Positions 1 to 5,731 of a DNA stretch of 5,731 nucleotides are shown here, in pieces (the first letter of the stretch is position 1; each line of letters begins with the position of its first letter). Below the pieces are notes generated by a model, which saw only the letters and a list, made by a program, of their open reading frames with translations, was not told the DNA's origin and ran no database searches. The stretch spans positions 1-5,731 of the forward strand of contig JAADEA010000164.1 in the NCBI GenBank assembly GCA_013153675.1, written 5' to 3'. Source of the stretch: Campylobacterota bacterium. Its GTDB lineage: Bacteria > Campylobacterota > Campylobacteria > Campylobacterales > Sulfurovaceae. The position numbers and the translations under genes are program-made.

Positions 1-591
1 TTGAATTTTAATAGGAGATGTTTGATTTTTCTCATTGCTTATATTATTATCTCTTCTTTTGACTCTTTTTTGTATATCTCTTTTAATTTTTTTAGGAGGG
101 GGAACAATGCCTTCTACTAAAAAACTATAAGGTTTTTTATTTGCCTCTTGTAGAATTAATAAGATTTTATCTTTATTTCTATAAACATCAAAAAGCTTTA
201 TCCCTTTAAATATTTTATCAATTGCTACTTTATCTTCTAATCCTAAAGGCAAAGAGTAGTTATTCCCTTCTACTCTTAATAGATAGTTTCCATCCTTTAA
301 TACTAAATAGCACACTTTTGCTCTATCTAAGCCATATAAAGAGTTTGCAGTAGAATTTATACATAAAGTATCCATTTCTCCTTTTTTTAAAGTAATATTA
401 CCATCACTTCTAATTAAATCATAATATATAACCATTAAAGCTCTATCTTGAGATAGGGTTCTTTTTAAATAGTGATTTATATTAATAGTAGATCTTCTTT
501 GAGACTCTAATGCTCCATATAGAGCAAGTAGAACTAAGCCTAAAAGAGCAGTGGAGATTAAAATCTCAATTAATGTAAAACCTCTTCTCAT
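1..591 (-). CDS. Type II secretion minor pseudopilin, GspJ-like (3' end outside window)
   Basis: Translating the minus strand from the ATG at 591-589 gives 197 codons with no stop before the window edge, so the C-terminus is missing. The protein begins MRRGFTLIEILIS. This is a class III (type IV prepilin) signal: a short basic leader, Gly4 as the cleavage site, Phe at +1 (later methylated in this family) and Glu at +5, followed by a hydrophobic helix to about residue 28. The body fits the GspJ minor-pseudopilin type: a long amphipathic helix (about 29-60), then beta-rich sequence with 'YLVLKDGNYLLRVEG' at 95-109 and 'IFKGIKLFDVY' at 127-137. GspJ works with GspI, GspK and GspH at the pseudopilus tip in the inner membrane and periplasm. 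Cys77 and Cys94 could form a disulfide. From Pro164 onward there is an odd Lys/Arg-rich hydrophilic tail. The start overlaps the gspE stop (TAATG), implying translational coupling; only a poor GGA-type ribosome site precedes it. The prepilin class is secure. The GspJ assignment is an inference; GspH or GspI-like is possible. Confidence 0.85.
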   Translation of the reverse strand, partial: MRRGFTLIEILISTALLGLVLLALYGALESQRRSTININHYLKRTLSQDRALMVIYYDLIRSDGNITLKKGEMDTLCINSTANSLYGLDRAKVCYLVLKDGNYLLRVEGNNYSLPLGLEDKVAIDKIFKGIKLFDVYRNKDKILLILQEANKKPYSFLVEGIVPPPKKIKRDIQKRVKRRDNNISNEKNQTSPIKIQ

Positions 592-2105
592 TAACCATCC
601 ATTATACCTACTCTCAATGCCTCTTCATATGAAGTTAAACCACTTTGTAACATATCTTTTAATCTATCAGAGATAGTTTTCATACCTTTTGATTTTAAAA
701 TTTCTCTAATTTCATGATCATTCATGCCCTTTTTCATATACTCTTTTACCTCATCATTTAAAATAAATAGCTCTCCTACTGCTTGTCTTCCCCAATAACC
801 TGTAAAATCACAATGTTTACAACCAACTGCTTGATAATATGGAATATCTTTTTTTAAGTTCAACTCTTCAATTACACTATCTGGCAGTAAAGTAGGTACT
901 TTACAATGTTTACATAATTTTCTTACAAGTCTTTGGGCTAAAACCCCAATCAAAGTAGAGCTAATTAGATAATCTTTAATCCCCATATCCATTAATCTTG
1001 TCAAAGAGCTTGTAGCATCATTTGTATGGAGAGTTGATAAAAGCAAATGTCCTGTTAATGCTGCTTGAATAGCAATTTGGGCAGTCTCTTGATCTCTAAT
1101 CTCTCCTACCATAATTACATCTGGATCTTGTCTCAAAATAGATCTTAAACCTGAAGCAAAAGTAAGCCCAACTTTTTCATTAACTTGTATTTGGTTAATA
1201 TCATCTGCATTATATTCAACTGGATCTTCTATTGTAATAATGTTTTTATCTGGTGTAGAGATATGTTGTAAAAATGAGTGGAGAGTAGTTGATTTACCAC
1301 TTCCAGTAGGACCTGTTACTAATATCATACCATGAGAGTGGTTTAAAAGTTTATAAAAATTTTGTGTTAAATCTTCTGTAAACCCGAGTTCTTCAAGAGA
1401 AGGAATATTTTCACTTTGCATTAATATCCTCATTACTACTCTCTCTCCATAATAAGTAGGAAGAATAGAGACCCTAACATCTAATGTTTTTCCTGAAATT
1501 ACAACTTGAGTTCTTCCATCTTGTGGGATTCTTTTTTCTGATATATCTAAATTTGAAATAACTTTAATCCTATTTATAACTAAAGAGGTAACTTTTTTAT
1601 CTAAATCCAAATGTTTCTTTAATGCGCCATCTATTCTAAATCTAACTTCTCCTTTGTGTTCTTTTGTCTCAATATGAATATCACTTGCTCCTTTTTTAAT
1701 AGCTTGAAAAAATAGGGAGTTAACCAATTTAATAATAGGAGCTGACTCTTCTGAACTAAGTAGATTTTGAGCATTTTGTATAAATTCTAATAGTTCACTC
1801 TCTGCTTCAATAATCTCTTCAGAAGCAGTTGTTTGCATCTTTTCAAATTCAGAACTTGTTTGAATTTCAATAAATTTATTTTTTAATCTCTCAAAGCTAT
1901 CTTTATCTACTAAATATACTTTAAAACCAATTCCTGCTCTTGCAATATAATTTAGAGCTTCAGCTAATGTCTCTTCTTGAACAATTGCTGCAAGCTCTTT
2001 TCCCACTTTACTAAAGAGAAGATTATTCTTTAGAGCCTTTTTAATATCTAGCTCATCATCGATATAAGGCTCTAAATTTACATTTTCTAACATTGGTAAT
2101 TTCAT
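591..2105 (-). CDS. gspE: Type II secretion ATPase GspE
   Basis: This is the cytoplasmic hexameric ATPase that powers pseudopilus assembly by docking on GspL and GspF at the inner membrane. At 504 residues it has normal GspE length. Residues 1-80 resemble the N1E/GspL-binding region. An N2E-type domain covers about 120-235 ('GASDIHIE' 139-146, 'RFRIDG' 155-160, 'PQDGR' 194-198, 'DVRVSILPT' 209-217). The catalytic domain follows: Walker A GPTGSGKST at 265-273, Asp box 'TIEDPVEY' at 291-298, Walker B 'DVIMVGEIRD' at 329-338, and His box 'LTGHLLLSTLHTND' at 350-363. A zinc-binding tetracysteine is visible at C398, C401, C429 and C432 (two CKHC motifs), typical of GspE/PilB-type assembly ATPases and unlike PilT. 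All catalytic motifs look intact, so it should be active. Start: the ATG at 2105-2103 has AGGAG 7 nt upstream, and that site overlaps the gspD stop codon. Position directly after gspC and gspD favours GspE over the closely related PilB/MshE pilus ATPases. Confidence 0.96.
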   Translation of the reverse strand: MKLPMLENVNLEPYIDDELDIKKALKNNLLFSKVGKELAAIVQEETLAEALNYIARAGIGFKVYLVDKDSFERLKNKFIEIQTSSEFEKMQTTASEEIIEAESELLEFIQNAQNLLSSEESAPIIKLVNSLFFQAIKKGASDIHIETKEHKGEVRFRIDGALKKHLDLDKKVTSLVINRIKVISNLDISEKRIPQDGRTQVVISGKTLDVRVSILPTYYGERVVMRILMQSENIPSLEELGFTEDLTQNFYKLLNHSHGMILVTGPTGSGKSTTLHSFLQHISTPDKNIITIEDPVEYNADDINQIQVNEKVGLTFASGLRSILRQDPDVIMVGEIRDQETAQIAIQAALTGHLLLSTLHTNDATSSLTRLMDMGIKDYLISSTLIGVLAQRLVRKLCKHCKVPTLLPDSVIEELNLKKDIPYYQAVGCKHCDFTGYWGRQAVGELFILNDEVKEYMKKGMNDHEIREILKSKGMKTISDRLKDMLQSGLTSYEEALRVGIMDG

Positions 2106-2112
2106 TAAACTT

Positions 2113-2117
2113 CTCCT
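2113..2117 (-). promoter_or_regulatory. Ribosome binding site of gspE, overlapping the gspD stop
   Basis: On the minus strand AGGAG lies 7 nt before the gspE ATG (2105-2103), and its first two bases are the last two of the gspD TAG stop (2118-2116). It is a strong site that fixes the gspE start. It places gspE initiation where ribosomes finish gspD, so the two are probably coupled although their coding regions do not overlap. Confidence 0.8.
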
Positions 2118-4119
2118 ATGGTCTTGAATCTAAAACAGAAAGAGGATCTTCCACTCTTCTAATTGAACTTTTTGCTGGTACTTTGATTCCTTTTTGTGGA
2201 ATATCTTGATAACTTATTCCACTTCTTTGTGCTAATTTTCTTCTAATATATGCACTATATCTTGCTTGGATATTATCAAGATCGCTTAAAAATTCTCTTA
2301 ATTTTGTTAAATCTGAACTTCTTCTAATAATATATGGAGTTAAATATACTACTACATTAATTTTACTTTGTGTGTAAGATTTAGAGGTAAAAAGAGCTCC
2401 TAAAATAGGAATATCACCAAGAATAGGTATTTTTGAAACACTCTTTCCTCCAGAGCTCTTCATTAAGCCACCTAATATTACTGTTTGACCATTATTCACA
2501 ATTGCTTTGGTAGTTACTTTTCTTTTTGTAGTAGTTGGTCTATCCACATTACTTCCACTACCTGGCACTACATCCTCAATTACAGCTTCTACTTTTAGAG
2601 CTACTTTATTAGTACTTGAAATTCTTGGTTTTACTTTTAAAGATATTCCTATATCTTCTCTTGAATATTTATTTCTTACTACTGCATCTTTTGTATCTCC
2701 TACTGATGAGCTAACTAAAATTGATCTTGTCTCACCTACATAAATTTCTGCCTCTTCATTATTGCTACATAAGATAGATGGTTCGCTTAAAATATGAGCA
2801 GCTCCATGTTGTTGCAATAGATCAAGTTTGATTCCAAGGGCAAATAACTCTTTTATATCACTTCCAAAACTAAATGGGTTTTCGTGAATAATTTTATAGC
2901 CTCCACTTCCATCTGGAACCTCTTTTTCTGTACTTAAAAATCCTAAAATAGTTTTTGATACCATTAAACTTGGAGAGCCCATATTTCCTGCCATACTAAA
3001 AAGACCTTTAGCAGTAATTTTACCTCCCTCAAATCCATATTTTAAACCTACATTTCTTGCTTTTGCAGTATTTATCTCTACAATTTTTGCTCTTACATAT
3101 ACTTGAGGTTTTGCCACATCTATTTTTCTAATAACCTCTTTTATATTTTTTATTTGCTCAGCATTTGCAAGAACAATTAATGCATTTCTCTCTTTATCTC
3201 CTACAACCATAGCTTTTGAGACTTTCCCTTTTGCCCCCTTAGCAGCTGGGTTTGTAGGAGGTAAATTGTTCATTTGCGCTACAAGTTTAGATAGAATTTT
3301 TTCCATCTCTCCTACATCAGAGTTTTTAAGAGGTATTACATATAGCTTTTGAGAAATTGTTTCGCCTTTTCTATCCAATTTTTTTACATAAGTTAGCAAT
3401 TTATCAACATTCTCTTTTTTACCCACTAATATAATAGAATTTGTTGCATCATCTTTTAATACTCCTACCTTTTCACTCGGTATAGTTTGTGGAAAGAGTA
3501 TTTTTGCTATATTTTGTAAATTTGGATATATATCTTTTGCAAGAGCATTTTTTAGCTTAATAATTGTAGTTCCTCTTTGATTACTACTTTCAATATCTTC
3601 TATTAATTTTTTAATAGTCTTTAGGGTTTCTGGATATGCAGTTACTGCTAAGATGTTATTATTTCTAAAAGAGATTGCTTTTGCATTTCTTGGAAGAAGA
3701 GGTCTAATTTTTGCTCTTACTACTGCTGCATTAGAGTATTTTAAAGGAAATAGCACTGTTTGCATAGTATGACCTTTTATTGTCCCTTTTTCTACTGGAA
3801 CACCCATAGCAGCTGCTTCAGATGCTTTTACAACCTCTAAAAAATCTCCATGATCAATTAAAGCATACCCTTTTTCAGCCAATATGGAGTTTGCTAATGC
3901 AAACAAGGAGCTCTTTTTAATAGGTTTCCTTGATACAAAATTTACTTTTCCATTTAGTTGTCCATGAATTAAGACACCTTTGCCTGTAATTTTTCCAATC
4001 ATATCTACAAACTGTTTTAGATCTAAATTTCTAAAGTTTGCATTTACTAACTCTTCAGCCTTTAGTGCATATGGAAGTGTAATAATTGCACCTATTAATA
4101 AAGTTTTAACGAATTTCAT
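2116..4119 (-). CDS. gspD: Type II secretion outer-membrane secretin GspD
   Basis: This subunit forms the multimeric gated channel in the outer membrane through which folded proteins leave the periplasm. It has 667 residues, a usual GspD length. A Sec signal peptide covers about 1-21 (basic start, hydrophobic core, cleavage likely after ALKA). There is no lipobox cysteine. Then come N0 at about 23-98 ('ANFRNLDLKQFVDMIGKITG' at 27-46), which in the family contacts the GspC HR domain; N1 at about 120-178; N2 at about 184-250; and N3 at about 258-335, which contains a Pro/Ala/Lys/Gly-rich loop at 286-300. The secretin barrel domain spans about 336-600, with the family signature 'VNNGQTVILGGL' at 541-552 and 'KIPILGDIPILGALF' at 563-577. 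Residues 600-667 form a basic C-terminal extension of unknown role, where enterobacterial GspD carries its pilotin-binding S-domain. The ATG at 4119-4117 has GGAG 7 nt upstream and overlaps the end of gspC by 14 nt. The N0 domain and the gspC neighbour favour GspD over PilQ or type III secretins. Confidence 0.97.
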   Translation of the reverse strand: MKFVKTLLIGAIITLPYALKAEELVNANFRNLDLKQFVDMIGKITGKGVLIHGQLNGKVNFVSRKPIKKSSLFALANSILAEKGYALIDHGDFLEVVKASEAAAMGVPVEKGTIKGHTMQTVLFPLKYSNAAVVRAKIRPLLPRNAKAISFRNNNILAVTAYPETLKTIKKLIEDIESSNQRGTTIIKLKNALAKDIYPNLQNIAKILFPQTIPSEKVGVLKDDATNSIILVGKKENVDKLLTYVKKLDRKGETISQKLYVIPLKNSDVGEMEKILSKLVAQMNNLPPTNPAAKGAKGKVSKAMVVGDKERNALIVLANAEQIKNIKEVIRKIDVAKPQVYVRAKIVEINTAKARNVGLKYGFEGGKITAKGLFSMAGNMGSPSLMVSKTILGFLSTEKEVPDGSGGYKIIHENPFSFGSDIKELFALGIKLDLLQQHGAAHILSEPSILCSNNEEAEIYVGETRSILVSSSVGDTKDAVVRNKYSREDIGISLKVKPRISSTNKVALKVEAVIEDVVPGSGSNVDRPTTTKRKVTTKAIVNNGQTVILGGLMKSSGGKSVSKIPILGDIPILGALFTSKSYTQSKINVVVYLTPYIIRRSSDLTKLREFLSDLDNIQARYSAYIRRKLAQRSGISYQDIPQKGIKVPAKSSIRRVEDPLSVLDSRP

Positions 4120-5005
4120 ACTCTAACTCCTTCTCTTGGTTGCCTCTTTTAATTGTAATTGTTGCTCCTTGTAAAGATCCAATTGAGTTGAAAAACTCCA
4201 TTGGCACCTCTAAGCCATTAATCTCTTCTCCATTAATTGCTTTTATAATATCTCCTTTTCTAAGTCCAAGTTTATAGGCAAAACTACCTTTTCTTACATA
4301 TCTCACTTTAAATCCATTTATTTTGTTATTCTCTTTAATAGGAGTAATTGCTATATCATTTAAAAGGGAAGATGGATTTTTCTTATACTCCATTATAACC
4401 TTTTTTGATACAACTCTTATATCTCCTTCCATCTTTACATCACTATTACTATTGGTATTATTTTCTTTTTTAGTCTCTTTTTTTGGCAAATTAGATATTG
4501 CTTCAGGAATCTCATTTGCCTGTGTAAGAGCATTTTTTGGAATTTTTGGATTATTGATTTTTATCATATACTCTTTGCCATCTTTTTTAAAATATGCTTC
4601 ATTTAAGGTTGCTCTAACAAAAGTATATCCTTCTATTGCATCCCCTTTAAGTAATACTTTCTTTTTCCCACGATATTCTACTGTAATAACAGCTTTATCT
4701 TTATCTGAATATATTCCAAGTAGTTTAAAGCTTTTTATTGCTGGAGGCTCAAGCAACTTTTTCTTTAATTGAAACATATTACCTTTGTTTATAATTTTTG
4801 CTTTAATATTTGCTTTATTTTGTGAAGCTAAAGCATATCTGTAAAATAAGGGCTTTACTTTAGTGCTCTCTTGAACTTCTACACCATTTTGAGGTAAAAA
4901 TTTTAGGTCAATAAAGAGCCAAAATCCTTTTGTTATAGCAATAGCCAACAATATAATGGCTATATATTTTAGTGTTCTTTTTTGGCTCTTAGAAGCGCTG
5001 TTCAT
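4106..5005 (-). CDS. gspC: Type II secretion inner-membrane protein GspC, with PDZ domain
   Basis: GspC links the inner-membrane platform to the secretin and helps select substrates. This 299-residue protein has a short cytoplasmic N-terminus with basic residues and one transmembrane segment at about 13-32. A periplasmic HR (homology region) domain follows at about 88-150 ('FKLLGIYSDKDKAVITVEY' at 93-111, 'VLLKGDAIEGY' at 117-127); in the family this binds N0 of GspD. Next is a Lys/Glu/Asn-rich linker at about 172-192, then a C-terminal PDZ domain at about 225-297 with 'YVRKGSFAYKLGLRKGD' at 236-252 and 'AINGEEINGL' at 256-265. The HR plus PDZ architecture is the common GspC form, as opposed to the coiled-coil version in some Pseudomonas Xcp systems. 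The start ATG has AAGGA (5017-5013) 7 nt upstream. The gene overlaps the end of gspN by 17 nt and the start of gspD by 14 nt. Other PDZ proteins (DegP-like, RseP-like) are excluded because no catalytic domain is present and the HR domain is. Confidence 0.93.
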   Translation of the reverse strand: MNSASKSQKRTLKYIAIILLAIAITKGFWLFIDLKFLPQNGVEVQESTKVKPLFYRYALASQNKANIKAKIINKGNMFQLKKKLLEPPAIKSFKLLGIYSDKDKAVITVEYRGKKKVLLKGDAIEGYTFVRATLNEAYFKKDGKEYMIKINNPKIPKNALTQANEIPEAISNLPKKETKKENNTNSNSDVKMEGDIRVVSKKVIMEYKKNPSSLLNDIAITPIKENNKINGFKVRYVRKGSFAYKLGLRKGDIIKAINGEEINGLEVPMEFFNSIGSLQGATITIKRGNQEKELEYEIR

Positions 5006-5504
5006 AATACCATCCTTTTTTCCCTTTTTTTAACAAGGGCTTAATTGGGGCTAAATCTTTTGGTTTTGTAATATCTAAGTGAATTAATTTCTCTTTTATA
5101 TTGTAATAACCCTCTATCTCTCCAAAGTTTCCTTTTGCTTTAATAATTACTTTAAGTGGATTCAAAATTGTATATAGGGCAGTTGCATCTTTAATCTCTA
5201 TTGGAAATTGATCCTTTAAAATAGATTGAGGTTCAAATCCTTCTAATGTTAATTTATTATAAAAAAGTAGAGTTTGTAATTTTATATCAAGGGCTGTTGC
5301 AATATTTGCTCCTTGGTAATATAATTTTGGGTGTTTAATTAAAATTGTAGTTGGTGTGGTTACTATCTCCTCTTTTGCAATAATAAATCCCTCTTTTTGA
5401 AGTCTATCCTCTAAGAGATAATATAGCTTCTCTTTTGGAGCAAAAATAACAAAACCAATTAAAAAGGCAATTAAAAATGTAAATATATACTTTACCAGTT
5501 GCAT
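4989..5504 (-). CDS. gspN: GspN-like type II secretion accessory protein (short form)
   Basis: The product is 171 residues from the ATG at 5504-5502, or 173 if the in-frame GTG at 5510 were used. I chose the ATG because GGAG lies 5 nt before it, whereas that GGAG would run into the GTG. Numbering from the GTG, one membrane segment spans about 7-24, followed by 'APKEKLYYLLEDRLQKEG' at 24-41 and then beta-rich, presumably periplasmic sequence: 'ILIKHPKLYYQGANIA' at 56-71, 'LTLEGFEPQS' at 87-96, 'ATALYTILNPLK' at 109-120, 'GEIEGYY' at 130-136. The pattern of anchor, then P-x-E-x-L-x-x-x-L-E and repeated short beta strands, matches the AsmA-like GspN family. GspN is an accessory, often dispensable, T2SS component whose exact role is unsettled. 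Typical GspN proteins are about 250 residues, so this one is short, although it has a natural stop. Its place between gspM-like and gspC supports the call. I see no second domain. Sequence similarity in this family is weak, so the name rests partly on context. Confidence 0.72.
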   Translation of the reverse strand: MQLVKYIFTFLIAFLIGFVIFAPKEKLYYLLEDRLQKEGFIIAKEEIVTTPTTILIKHPKLYYQGANIATALDIKLQTLLFYNKLTLEGFEPQSILKDQFPIEIKDATALYTILNPLKVIIKAKGNFGEIEGYYNIKEKLIHLDITKPKDLAPIKPLLKKGKKGWYYEQRF

Positions 5505-5731
5505 AGGCACTCCAATCTAAATTTATCATTACTTCTTAGAATATCTAACTGCTTAAATCTAATAGGTAAAGAGGCAAGCTTCCCTAAGATTCTATTTAAC
5601 TCTTTATCGCTAAGATTTTCTAAAGATAAAGCAAGCTTTCTTCTTTCTAATCTTACTGCTCTTCTGCCACTATTTGGAAAAGTTGAAGTTAAAGCTTGAA
5701 GTTTAGAATAGATACCTTTAGCCTGCCATAA
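5492..5731 (-). CDS. GspM-like type II secretion protein, C-terminal part (5' end outside window)
   Basis: The minus strand is open from the window edge to a TAA at 5494-5492, giving 79 residues of a protein whose start lies upstream of the window. It ends 'DKFRLECLCNW' and overlaps the gspN ATG by 13 nt. From residue 32 the predicted layout is strand (KLALSLENL, 32-40), helix (SDKELNRILGKLASLP, 41-56), strand (IRFKQLDILRSND, 57-69), strand (KFRLECLCNW, 70-79). This beta-alpha-beta-beta order is that of the C-terminal ferredoxin-like periplasmic domain of GspM (also seen in PilO/EpsM-type proteins), with the usual leucine-rich helix and charged strands. GspM anchors and stabilises GspL in the inner membrane and helps form the assembly platform. 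No transmembrane segment is in the visible part; GspM has its own near the N-terminus, which would lie outside. The coding frame is secure from its uninterrupted length, compositional match and overlap with gspN. The GspM name is inferred from fold pattern and its position before gspN. Confidence 0.7.
   Translation of the reverse strand, partial: LWQAKGIYSKLQALTSTFPNSGRRAVRLERRKLALSLENLSDKELNRILGKLASLPIRFKQLDILRSNDKFRLECLCNW
5510..5513 (-). promoter_or_regulatory. Ribosome binding site deciding the gspN start
   Basis: GGAG on the minus strand sits 5 nt upstream of ATG 5504-5502. The only earlier in-frame candidate start, GTG at 5510-5508, shares its first G with this motif and so could not use it. 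The ATG is therefore preferred. The site lies inside the coding sequence of the upstream gspM-like gene, suggesting coupled translation. Confidence 0.65.

Noticed and set aside
2507..2743. Plus-strand ORF of 78 codons
   Set aside because: It lies wholly inside gspD on the opposite strand, has no family resemblance and has no credible ribosome site. It is an antisense shadow of the conserved secretin domain.
591..4119. gspD/gspE as pilQ/pilB of a type IV pilus
   Set aside because: The secretin has an N0-N3 GspD layout and lies directly after an HR plus PDZ GspC, a T2SS-specific protein. No pilM, pilN, pilO or pilP is seen next to the secretin.
4323..4772. Plus-strand ORF of 149 codons, very hydrophobic, resembling a membrane protein
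   Set aside because: It is antisense to gspC. The hydrophobic look arises because Lys/Glu/Asn-rich codons read backwards give Phe/Leu/Ile/Ser. The gspC frame encodes a recognisable HR and PDZ protein.
5508..5510. GTG as the gspN start
   Set aside because: It overlaps the GGAG motif and has no other ribosome site at usable distance. The ATG two codons later has correct spacing.
5499..5699. Plus-strand ORF of 66 codons
   Set aside because: It is antisense to the gspM-like gene, which is open to the window edge and overlaps gspN properly. No independent coding evidence supports it.
1..5731. Frameshift or pseudogene within the operon
   Set aside because: Every gene is open across its full expected domain set, with correct stops and starts at each junction. 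The two partial genes are cut only by the window edges.

Overview
The window is a tightly packed run of type II secretion system (T2SS) genes, all read from the minus strand. In transcription order (high to low coordinates) they are: the 3' end of a gspM-like gene (5731-5492), gspN-like (5504-4989), gspC (5005-4106), gspD (4119-2116), gspE (2105-591), and a type IV-pilin-like minor pseudopilin, probably GspJ-type (591 to beyond base 1). Adjacent genes overlap by 13, 16-17, 14 and 1 nt, except gspD and gspE, which are 10 nt apart. No stretch lacks a gene. I see no tRNA, rRNA, mobile element, CRISPR array, long repeat or convincing terminator.

The DNA is very AT-rich. Arg is mostly AGA, Leu mostly TTA/CTT/CTA, Ile mostly ATT/ATA, and Lys is abundant. 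With this protein style (a PDZ-bearing GspC, a short AsmA-like GspN, a GspE with a CxxC...CxxC zinc site), the best guess is an environmental member of the Campylobacterota (the former Epsilonproteobacteria, such as the Sulfurimonas, Sulfurovum, Arcobacter or Nautiliales groups). That placement is inference from composition and gene content. No genus can be named from this window.

The genes fit one envelope-spanning machine. GspM is an inner-membrane scaffold. GspC bridges the inner-membrane platform to the outer-membrane secretin GspD through its periplasmic HR domain, and carries a PDZ domain implicated in substrate recruitment. GspE is the cytoplasmic ATPase that drives pseudopilus growth. 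The pseudopilin would be part of the pseudopilus or its tip. GspN is an accessory protein with an N-terminal membrane anchor and a periplasmic domain. GspF, GspL, the major pseudopilin GspG, the other minor pseudopilins and the prepilin peptidase are not in the window and would be expected nearby or elsewhere in the genome.

Nothing here is clearly a new kind of system. The points that merit a second look are the M-N-C-D-E-pseudopilin gene order (not C-D-E-F), the shortened GspN, the strongly basic C-terminal tail of the pseudopilin, its possible disulfide, and the secretin's basic C-terminal extension without a visible pilotin partner.
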